In this document: positions 34,371 to 40,473 of the stretch, one piece after another
Layout: each line of letters starts with the position of its first letter
How positions within the stretch are numbered: position 1 is the stretch's first letter
Assembly: GCA_018821365.1 (NCBI GenBank)
Contig: JAHJML010000164.1
Span: forward strand, 1 to 41,433
Origin: Actinomycetota bacterium
GTDB taxonomy: Bacteria; Actinomycetota; Acidimicrobiia; Spongiisociales; UBA11373
Length of the DNA stretch: 41,433 nucleotides
Direction of reading: 5' to 3'
Made by a program: the position numbers and the translations under genes
The notes under the pieces: model-generated
Database searches by the model: none
The model's input: only the letters and a program-made list of their open reading frames with translations
What the model was told of the DNA's origin: nothing

Positions 34371-35492
34371 TTGGTGTGGCGACTGCCCGTAGGCGTTCTT
34401 GCCGATTCTTCGCTTAGGGTCGTGCATGTCGTCGACTCATTTGAGATCGGTGGGGCGCAGAAACATGTGATCGGCCTGGCTGCGGCGGCACAACAGATGG
34501 GTGTCCGCTGCCATTTGGCTGTCGCCACCGGTGGCCCTTTCCAGGAAGTAGCGGTTCGGGCGGGTCTATCGCATCGGGTTTTCGGCCTGCCTAGCGTGAG
34601 GCGCCGCTACTCAACTCGCTACGTCGAAGCGATCCGCAAGTATCTCGAGCATGTCGGAGCGGATGTCGTTCATGGTCACATCTTTGCGAGTGCCGTGGCC
34701 GCTGCCGAGGCGGCCCAAGCTGTCGGCGTCCCCTTTGTCGTGACACAGCACAGCTTGGCTCGCTGGAGGACCGAGAGGGACCTTGTCCGCATCGCGCAGA
34801 CATATCGGCGCGCGGCCCTCATCGTCGCCGTGTCGGACGAGATCGCTGAGGCCGTGCGCGCGATCGAGCCAACCGCGTCACAGCGAGTGATCGTGATGCC
34901 CAACGTGTTCTTGCCAACACCCGACCCCCTTTCGGACTCCGGTTTCCGCTTACCACCGGGACCTCGTGTCCTCTGCGCGGCGAGGCTGGTCGCAGAGAAG
35001 GACGTAGGCACACTCTTGGCCGCGCTCGCAAGACTTGCAGGTGCCGGTCGGGGAGTCAGGTGCGTCGTGGTCGGGGATGGTCCGCAGCGGGCTGAACTTG
35101 AGAAGGAGGTAATCGCCCTTGGCGTCGCTCGCATGGTCGACTTCGTCGGCCCGATCATCCTTACTCAGAGGCACATCCGCGCTTTTGATGTGGTTGTTGT
35201 ACCGTCAGTCAGCGAAGGTTCACCCCTGATCGTGCTCGAAGCTCGGGCGGCTGGTGTGCCGATCGTCGCCACGGCCGTCGGCGGCATACCCTTCCTGATT
35301 CGTAACCGGGTCGAGGCGCTCTTGGTACCACCTCAAGATCCGGATGCGCTGGCGACTGCGATAGCGGATGTCTTGTCATTCCCGGACCAGGCCGCGCGGA
35401 GAGCTGCCCGCGCGAGGGGGCACGCCGCTCAAACCAGCCCCGCCGCGTATGTTGCCAAGCTGACAGGCCACTACACCCAACTACCCGCCTAA
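34371..35492 (+). CDS. Glycosyltransferase, GT4 family
   Basis: A 373-residue GT-B glycosyltransferase. The N-terminal acceptor domain has the Gly-rich loop VVDSFEIGGAQKHVIGLA; DVVHGHIFAS and VVTQHSLARW follow. The donor half has ARLVAEKDVGTLLAALA, VVGDGPQRAELE, and VVPSVSEGSPLIVLEARAAG with the E-x7-E sugar-nucleotide motif, then VATAVGGIPFLI. It would move a sugar from a nucleotide donor to an unknown glycan or lipid. TTG at 34371 or GTG at 34374 follow GGGGAG at 34359. Codon use is visibly less GC-rich than in neighbouring genes, hinting at transfer. No other polysaccharide genes are adjacent. Confidence 0.85.
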   Translation: MVWRLPVGVLADSSLRVVHVVDSFEIGGAQKHVIGLAAAAQQMGVRCHLAVATGGPFQEVAVRAGLSHRVFGLPSVRRRYSTRYVEAIRKYLEHVGADVVHGHIFASAVAAAEAAQAVGVPFVVTQHSLARWRTERDLVRIAQTYRRAALIVAVSDEIAEAVRAIEPTASQRVIVMPNVFLPTPDPLSDSGFRLPPGPRVLCAARLVAEKDVGTLLAALARLAGAGRGVRCVVVGDGPQRAELEKEVIALGVARMVDFVGPIILTQRHIRAFDVVVVPSVSEGSPLIVLEARAAGVPIVATAVGGIPFLIRNRVEALLVPPQDPDALATAIADVLSFPDQAARRAARARGHAAQTSPAAYVAKLTGHYTQLPA

Positions 35493-35507
35493 GGCACAAG
35501 CGATAGT

Positions 35508-35548
35508 CCCCGTGATGGTGAGGAACATGAGGCACCATGTCACCGGGG
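35508..35548 (+). terminator. Hairpin after the glycosyltransferase gene
   Basis: CCCCGTGATGGTG (35508-35520) and CACCATGTCACCGGGG (35533-35548) pair over 13 positions with two small bulges, 15 bases after the stop. There is no T-run. The rest of 35549-35723 is GC-rich, can fold in several ways and shows no gene. Confidence 0.45.
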
Positions 35549-35723
35549 AAGCAACACTGTGACGAGCCGACGACACTTGACATCACAGCACCCGCAAACC
35601 TCATCGTAGGGGCAGGCAGCCAACGGGGACGGCTACTGGAACCGAGGCAGCCGGGACGAGAAGGCGAATCCGGTGAAGTCCCGACAGGGGTGCTGAGGGG
35701 CTCGATCTCATCCGACCCCCCGG

Positions 35724-35782
35724 CGATAGGGGGTTGCTGCCGGACCCTATCGGGAGTACCTTACTTACGAACAGGAGTAAGG
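35724..35782 (+). promoter_or_regulatory. Inverted repeats at the VapBC promoter
   Basis: CGATAGGG (35724-35731) pairs with CCCTATCG (35745-35752), and CCTTACT (35759-35765) pairs with AGTAAGG (35776-35782). The second right arm runs into the ribosome-binding sequence AAGGAGG (35779-35785) of the antitoxin gene. Such sites are typical targets of a VapB-VapC complex repressing its own operon. Confidence 0.6.
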
Positions 35783-35796
35783 AGGAGTAGGTCTCC

Positions 35797-36039
35797 ATGG
35801 ATGTGGCCGCACGAGTGACGTCGAAGGGTCAGATCACGATCCCGAAGGCGGTGCGGGATGCTCTCGGCATCGCCGAAGGGGACGAGATCGTGTTTCGGGT
35901 CGAGCAGCACCGCGCCGTGCTCGCTCGGACCCCCAACCTGCTCGATCTCGCCGGTGCCGTCGACGTGCCTGCAACCCGTCGCGGCGCTGCCTGGGATGAG
36001 GTCCGCGCCAGCACTTACCGGGTTCGGGCGGCCCGGTGA
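35797..36039 (+). CDS. vapB: AbrB/SpoVT-type antitoxin (VapB)
   Basis: An 80-residue DNA-binding antitoxin. The N-terminal swapped-hairpin domain reads ARVTSKGQITIPKAVRDALG, then GDEIVFRVEQ, the standard AbrB/MazE-type sequence. The C-terminal 35 residues (DVPATRRGAAWDEVRA) would wrap the toxin. AAGGAGG lies 11 bases before the ATG. Its stop overlaps the VapC start. Confidence 0.88.
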   Translation: MDVAARVTSKGQITIPKAVRDALGIAEGDEIVFRVEQHRAVLARTPNLLDLAGAVDVPATRRGAAWDEVRASTYRVRAAR

Positions 36040-36428
36040 CGGCGTTCGTCGATACCAACATCATCATCAGGCACCTGACCGGTGATCCTCCCGACCTGGC
36101 CGCCCGGGCCACGGCGTTCCTCGCAGCGTCCGATGAACTGCTGCTGGCGGATCTCATCGTCGCCGAGACCGTCTATGTGCTCGAGTCGTTCTACGAGGTC
36201 GATCGCACCGAAGTAGCGGACCTGATCCGCGCCGTCATCGGCTTCCCGGCGACGCGTACCCTCGATCCCGCGCTCCTGCTCCGATCGGTCGAGATCTATG
36301 AGACACATGGTGTCGACTTCGCCGAGGCTTACCTCGCGGCATCTGCGGAAGTGGCCGGCGTGGCACAGGTCGCCTCGTTCGATCGCTCGCTCGACCGGGT
36401 GCCCTCGATCACGCGGGTCGAGCCATGA
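36036..36428 (+). CDS. vapC: PIN-domain ribonuclease toxin (VapC)
   Basis: A 130-residue PIN-domain toxin, expected to cut RNA when freed from VapB. The acidic site is complete: FVDTNIIIRHL (Asp6), VAETVYVLE (Glu44), GVDFAEAYLA (Asp94) and SFDRSLDRV (Asp116). Length matches the family. The start is GTG in a GTGA overlap with the antitoxin stop. Nearby repeats and the glycosyltransferase gene suggest a variable region. Confidence 0.9.
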   Translation: MTAFVDTNIIIRHLTGDPPDLAARATAFLAASDELLLADLIVAETVYVLESFYEVDRTEVADLIRAVIGFPATRTLDPALLLRSVEIYETHGVDFAEAYLAASAEVAGVAQVASFDRSLDRVPSITRVEP

Positions 36429-36456
36429 TCACCAACTCCACTCCAAATGGCGGCCT

Positions 36457-36545
36457 GGGAAGGGAGAGAGGCAGGCCGCCCGACTCGCTCCGGAACGGGC
36501 TTCCCTTCTCCCCCGCTGCGCGGGAGAGAGGAAGAGCCGCCCACC
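36457..36545. repeat. Dispersed hairpin repeat, copy with GACTCGCTC arm
   Basis: GACTCGCTCCGGAACGGG followed by TTCCCTTCTC leads into CCCCGCTGCGCGGG (a compact hairpin) and AGAGAGGAAG. The same modules recur at 37289-37360 and 40395-40473, with partial differences in order. It lies between vapC and the convergent UDG-like gene. Confidence 0.65.
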
Positions 36546-36557
36546 GAGTCGTCGGGG

Positions 36558-37178
36558 TCAGCGCGGGTGGAGCCCGATCACGCCGAGCGCGGTTCGAAGG
36601 TCGGCGGCGATCATCTCTCGTTTGCTCTTCTCGATCAGGAAGCTCTTCCCTGTCTGCAGGTAGGAGGGGAATACTCTGATTCCATCGAGGAAGTACTCGG
36701 GGCCGCGGAGCTTGTAGGTCGATCCGGCCGGAATGGTTCGTCGTCCGGTCTGTCTCCGACCGATCTCGTTGATCGCCGCGATGGCCACATCGCCCATCGC
36801 AAGGATCACGGTCAGGTTCGGGAACAGGCTGAGTTCGGCTTCGAGAAGTGCCGAGCAGGCCTTGACCGCGGCGGTTGGAACCGCGTATCCGACCTTGCCG
36901 CACTTGACCGCTGTCGTGACGTACACCCCCAACTCCAGGACGTCGCCCATCGAGGAGATCGGGAAACCGGCGTCAGCGAAGGCCTGGGCGGTCGTCTTCA
37001 GGAAGAACGGTTCGCCGGGTGCATGGAAGTCATCATTCGGGTCGGGCGCTGGTGACTCGGAGACCATGACGCATCTGATCGATTGGGCGTCGATCTCCAA
37101 CGGGGGGATGGTGAATCGAGCGTGGACCACGTCCTGGCACGGGAAGCCTTGGCAGGCGATGTGGTCGGCAATCAGCAT
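36558..37178 (-). CDS. Uracil-DNA glycosylase superfamily protein
   Basis: A 206-residue protein. CVMVSESPAPDPNDDFHAPG near residues 36-55 occupies the place of UDG motif I, VILAMGDVAIAAIN matches the central core strand, and VFPSYLQTGKSFLIEKSKR is the motif II region. The His of the usual HPS motif is absent (FPSYLQTG), as I recall for one divergent UDG-like subgroup. Cys9, Cys14 and other cysteines are present, but a metal site is not evident. ATG at 37178 gives the natural domain start; the frame continues upstream only through repeats. DNA repair is the likely role; activity on uracil is unproven. Confidence 0.68.
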   Translation of the reverse strand: MLIADHIACQGFPCQDVVHARFTIPPLEIDAQSIRCVMVSESPAPDPNDDFHAPGEPFFLKTTAQAFADAGFPISSMGDVLELGVYVTTAVKCGKVGYAVPTAAVKACSALLEAELSLFPNLTVILAMGDVAIAAINEIGRRQTGRRTIPAGSTYKLRGPEYFLDGIRVFPSYLQTGKSFLIEKSKREMIAADLRTALGVIGLHPR

Positions 37179-37254
37179 TCGGCTGCCTCTCCGAGGTAAC
37201 TGTACCGGTGGCGACACTCGGTCGGCGAGGCTCGCGCGGCTCCTCTCGAAAGAG

Positions 37255-37690
37255 CATGCCCCCGGCCTGTTGGGCCGGGGCCATCTCCCCCGCTGCGCGG
37301 GAAGAGGCAGACCCCGCGGCACGCTTCCGAACGGGTCTCCCTTCTCTCCCGCCCTGGGGCGGGGGAGATGCCCCGAAGGGGCAGAGGGGGTGGGGGTAAA
37401 ACACACCGCCCTGCGGTGGCTCCCGCCTCCCGCCCTGGGGCGGGGGAGATGCCCCCGAAGGGGCAGAGGGGGTGGGGATGAAACGCACCGCCCTGTGGTG
37501 GCTCCCGCCTCCCGCCCTGGGGCGGGGGAGATGCCCCGAAGGGGCGAGGCTGCCCCCTCTGGCCCCGGCTGCCCCCTCTGCCCTGCGGGCATCTCCCCCG
37601 CCCCGCGGGAGAGAGGAAGAGCGCCCGACTCTCTCATCGACCTGTTCGCCTTCCTTTCCGTGGCGCGCGGGAGAGAGGAAGAGCGCCCGA
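37255..37690. repeat. Tandem 81-82 bp repeats within a hairpin-repeat cluster
   Basis: Units start at 37346, 37427 and 37509 with CTCCCGCCCTGGGGCGGGG, each followed by GAGATGCCCC(C)GAAGGGGC, AGAGGGGGTGGGG and, in the first two, AAACACACCGCCCTG or its variant. The third unit is cut short at about 37545. Before the array lies a copy of the dispersed repeat (37285-37345); after it come inverted fragments (GCCCCCTCTGCCCTGCGGGC) and two GGGAGAGAGGAAGAGCGCCCGA copies near 37607 and 37669. This fills the gap between the UDG-like gene and the lipoprotein; no gene was seen. Confidence 0.8.
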
Positions 37691-37719
37691 TCCCCCGAAC
37701 CCGGGGTACGCTGCTCCCC

Positions 37720-38901
37720 GTGACCCGCCGCCTCCTCTTCGCCCTCGTCGCCCTCGCACTGGTGTTCTCCGCCTGCGCCTACGAGTCGGCGGGGACCACC
37801 ACGACCTCCATCATCGATCCCGCCGATGTGGCGCCCCCCACCGGGCCGGCCGACATCGTCTTCAGGGACCAGATGACCGACGGGGCCGGGGTCGTCGTGG
37901 ACTCGGTCACCCTGCCCTCCCCCGGGTTCGTGGTCCTCTACGGGGACGAGGGAGGGTCGCCCGGAGCGGTGATCGGCGCCACCCAGATCATCTCGGCGGG
38001 TGTGATCGCCAACGTGCCCGTCTCGTTCTTCGTGCCCATCGAGGCGAATACGGTCGTCCACGCCCAGGTCCACGTCGACATCGACCGCGACGAGGCGTTC
38101 ACCTACGAGCCACCCGATGCGTTCATCGATCTGCCCGGGACACTGGCCAACGGCGAAGTAGCCGCCGCCGAGGCGACCGTCACCCTGCTGGCGCCGATCT
38201 CGCCCGCCGCGGTGACGTTTGCCGAGCAGCGCACCCTCGGCCAGGTGGTCGAGGTGCTGGCGGTGGAATTGCCGTCGCCGGGATTCGTGGTGATCCGGGA
38301 GGACGACTTCGGGGAGGCGGGGCGCATCCTCGGTACCTCCGACCTGCTGCCGGCCGGCACCAGCAGCGACGTCCCGGTGACCCTCAACCGGGCCCTCACC
38401 ATCTCGGCCGTGCTGTATGCCAGCCTCTACATCGATCGCGACGGCGATGGGTCGCTGGCGTTGGGACCGGACGAGGTCGATCAGATCGCCCAGGGTCCCG
38501 ACGGCATGGTCGCAACCGTCGGGGTGCCGATCACGGTGGTGCCCCTGGCTCCGACCGAGTTGGCGGCCGTTGATCAGGAGAGCGAAGGCGCCGAGGTGGT
38601 GGCCATCGCCACCGTGCCTGCTCCCGGCTTCCTGGTGCTGCGGGCCGATGACGGTGGCGCCCCCGGCGCGGTGCTGGCGGTCAGCAGCCTGCTGGCACTC
38701 GGGAGCACGGATGTCACCTTGACCCTCGATCCCGCCATCGAGGCGGATACGACCTTCTGGCTGACGATCTTCATCGACTTCAACGGCGACGGCGAGTTCG
38801 ACGACTCCGATCCGGTCGGGATCACCGGAGGGGGCGAGAGTGCCGAGACCTCGATCCTGGTGACCCTCCCCGTGCCCGAGGAGCCGGCTGACGGGTCGTA
38901 G
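37720..38901 (+). CDS. Lipoprotein with three DUF7282-like repeats
   Basis: A 393-residue lipoprotein (lipobox FSAC, Cys19). Three repeats of about 110-120 residues each run: DQxTDGxxVVVDSVTLPSPG, FVVLYxDxGGSPGxVIG, an ISAGxxxNVPVSF segment and a final IDRDExF acidic, possibly calcium-binding stretch (IDRDEAFTYE, IDRDGDGSLAL, IDFNGDGEFDD). This resembles DUF7282 beta-sandwich domains known from archaeal and some bacterial surface proteins. The GTG at 37720 is chosen because it gives a proper signal peptide; the open frame upstream only runs through repeats. Function unknown. Confidence 0.75.
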   Translation: MTRRLLFALVALALVFSACAYESAGTTTTSIIDPADVAPPTGPADIVFRDQMTDGAGVVVDSVTLPSPGFVVLYGDEGGSPGAVIGATQIISAGVIANVPVSFFVPIEANTVVHAQVHVDIDRDEAFTYEPPDAFIDLPGTLANGEVAAAEATVTLLAPISPAAVTFAEQRTLGQVVEVLAVELPSPGFVVIREDDFGEAGRILGTSDLLPAGTSSDVPVTLNRALTISAVLYASLYIDRDGDGSLALGPDEVDQIAQGPDGMVATVGVPITVVPLAPTELAAVDQESEGAEVVAIATVPAPGFLVLRADDGGAPGAVLAVSSLLALGSTDVTLTLDPAIEADTTFWLTIFIDFNGDGEFDDSDPVGITGGGESAETSILVTLPVPEEPADGS

Positions 38902-39003
38902 GGCGCGCCGGCGGGCCGTCCGCAGCACGGCCGGTCGTGCTCATGTGCGTTGCCGGGTGGCTCCCGGCAGTAGCCTGTACCAGATCGATCCCGGAGCACG
39001 CCG

Positions 39004-39360
39004 ATGCCGCTCAACTTCTCCCTGCGGGGGAAGGCCTACCCACCCGTTCGGGTCACCGTCGATCCGGTGGCCGTTGCCCGCGATGCGGCGGCGACCGGTG
39101 ACGACCATCCCCGCTACGCGGTCGGGCCGCAGCAGATCGCCCCACCGCTGTTCCCGGTGGTGTTCGGGTTCCCGCAGATGATGGTGATGGGAGCAGACCC
39201 CGAGTTGGGCGTGGGCAACCGGTTCACCGGCATGGTCTTCCCGGGTGACGATCTCGAAACCGTGGCCCGCCGGGCGGACGAGGGCGGCTACCGGTTCGAG
39301 ACCACCCGGCCCGGCGGGTCGGTGGTCATGGCGGGCACCATCCGGCGGAGGGGACTCTGA
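39004..39360 (+). CDS. Short MaoC/FAS1-like dehydratase protein, probably internally deleted
   Basis: A 118-residue protein. Residues 1-62 (SLRGKAYPPVRVTVDP, TGDDHPRY, APPLFPVVFGFPQMM) match the start of the FAS1-like dehydratase hotdog domain. Residues about 68-118 (NRFTGMVFPGDDLETVA, YRFETTRPGGSVVMAG) instead match the end of a MaoC hotdog domain. Full-length relatives have two hotdogs and about 280 residues, so the middle appears missing. The reading frame is intact and coupled to the next gene (TGATG), so it may be expressed. The catalytic residues of a hydratase are not evident. Confidence 0.55.
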   Translation: MPLNFSLRGKAYPPVRVTVDPVAVARDAAATGDDHPRYAVGPQQIAPPLFPVVFGFPQMMVMGADPELGVGNRFTGMVFPGDDLETVARRADEGGYRFETTRPGGSVVMAGTIRRRGL

Positions 39361-40343
39361 TGGCCAGGTTGCGGCTGTTTGCCAATCTTCGAGAAGCGGC
39401 CGGGGTCGCCGACGTGCAGATGCCGGGCGCCACCGTCGAGGAGGTGCTCGCCAACGCCTCCGGGGAGTTCGGGGACCGATTCACCGCCGGCCTGGCCTCG
39501 GCCCAGGTGTGGGTCAATGGGAACCAGGCGGCCCCCGGGACGGCGGTGGTCGATGGGGACGAGGTCGCCCTGATCCCGCCCGTGTCGGGAGGGACGACGA
39601 TCGTTCGCTCCCCGCTGCTGATGGAGATCGGCCTCTTCCTGATCCTGGCGCTGGGCCTGGTCGGAGCCTCGTCGGCCTCCATCCAGTGGTTTGCGGTCGG
39701 ACTGGTATTGGCAGGGGGACTCTGGATCTACGACCTGGTGGACTACGCCGCCCGGCGGGGCCAGGTCGTCGCCGTCCAACCGGCCATGCTCGGCTTGCTC
39801 GGCGGGGTGCTGGCCTCCTACCGATGGGGAATCCCCGGCATGGCATCAGCGACCATCGGGGCCGTGCTGGTGGCACTGGTCTGGTCGGTGCTCGCCCCCC
39901 GCTTCCGGCCGATCGAGGTGGTGGCCACTTCGATGCTGGTGGCCCTGATCGCCACCTTCGGGGTCTCCGCGATGCTCTTGCTGCGGTTGCGCAGCGAGAA
40001 CGATGCTCTTGCCTTCCTGGTGGTCACCGTCACCGCGGTGGCCGCCGCTTGGGTGGCAGGGCAGCGGGACATCAGCGGGTTCGACCCGGTGGTGGTGACC
40101 CTGTTGATCGGCATCGTGATGGGCGTCGTGGCCGCCTCGGTGTGGGCCGAGGACGACCTGCTGCCGATGATCGTGGCGGCCCTGGCCGCCTCGGTGGCCC
40201 TGGTGGCCGGACGCAACGTCGGCTCGCTGCTGCGGGCCGGGGGTTTCTTCACCGTCGGGACGGTTCCGGGCGCTCTGCACGGGTTCGACGCCATCGTGCT
40301 GGCGGCCGGGCCCTTCTGGCTGATCCTCACCATCTTCGGCTGA
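39360..40343 (+). CDS. MoaD/ThiS-like domain fused to a polytopic membrane protein
   Basis: A 327-residue protein. Residues 1-78 form a ubiquitin-like MoaD domain: ARLRLFANLREAAGVADVQM, VWVNGNQAAPG, VVDGDEVALIPPVSGG, with the Gly-Gly (77-78) that ends free MoaD proteins. The chain then continues into about eight membrane segments (LGLVGASSASIQWFAVGLVL, ATIGAVLVALVWSVLA and others). Its end, VPGALHGFDAIVLAAGPFWL, resembles the close of phosphatidate cytidylyltransferase (CdsA), but the CdsA signature is not seen. A Gly-Gly buried before a membrane domain cannot act as a carboxyl carrier unless cleaved. Coupled to the short hotdog gene upstream. Confidence 0.75.
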   Translation: MARLRLFANLREAAGVADVQMPGATVEEVLANASGEFGDRFTAGLASAQVWVNGNQAAPGTAVVDGDEVALIPPVSGGTTIVRSPLLMEIGLFLILALGLVGASSASIQWFAVGLVLAGGLWIYDLVDYAARRGQVVAVQPAMLGLLGGVLASYRWGIPGMASATIGAVLVALVWSVLAPRFRPIEVVATSMLVALIATFGVSAMLLLRLRSENDALAFLVVTVTAVAAAWVAGQRDISGFDPVVVTLLIGIVMGVVAASVWAEDDLLPMIVAALAASVALVAGRNVGSLLRAGGFFTVGTVPGALHGFDAIVLAAGPFWLILTIFG

Positions 40344-40346
40344 GCC

Positions 40347-40473
40347 GCCCCCCTCTGGTTGCCCCCTCTGGCCCCGGCCTGCTCGGCCGGGCCCATCTCC
40401 CCCGCTTTGCGGGAGAGAGGAAGATCGCGCGACTCGCTCCCGAACGGGTTTCCCTTCTCTCCCGCCCTGGGGC
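40347..40473. repeat. Dispersed hairpin repeat interrupted by an insertion sequence
   Basis: GCCCCCTCTGGCCCCGGCCT leads into ATCTCCCCCGCTTTGCGGG, AGAGAGGAAG, GACTCGCTCCCGAACGGG, TTTCCCTTCTCTCCCGC and CCTGGGGC. The same order is seen at 37289-37360, where it continues GGGGGAGATGCCCC. Here the match stops at 40473, where the insertion sequence begins. Confidence 0.7.

Noticed and set aside
37255-37690. CRISPR array
   Set aside because: Units are 81-82 bp with no variable spacers and no cas genes are present.
36733-37719. Long in-frame extension upstream of the lipoprotein at 37720
   Set aside because: It crosses the UDG-like gene in antisense and the tandem repeats; the GTG at 37720 gives a proper lipoprotein signal peptide.
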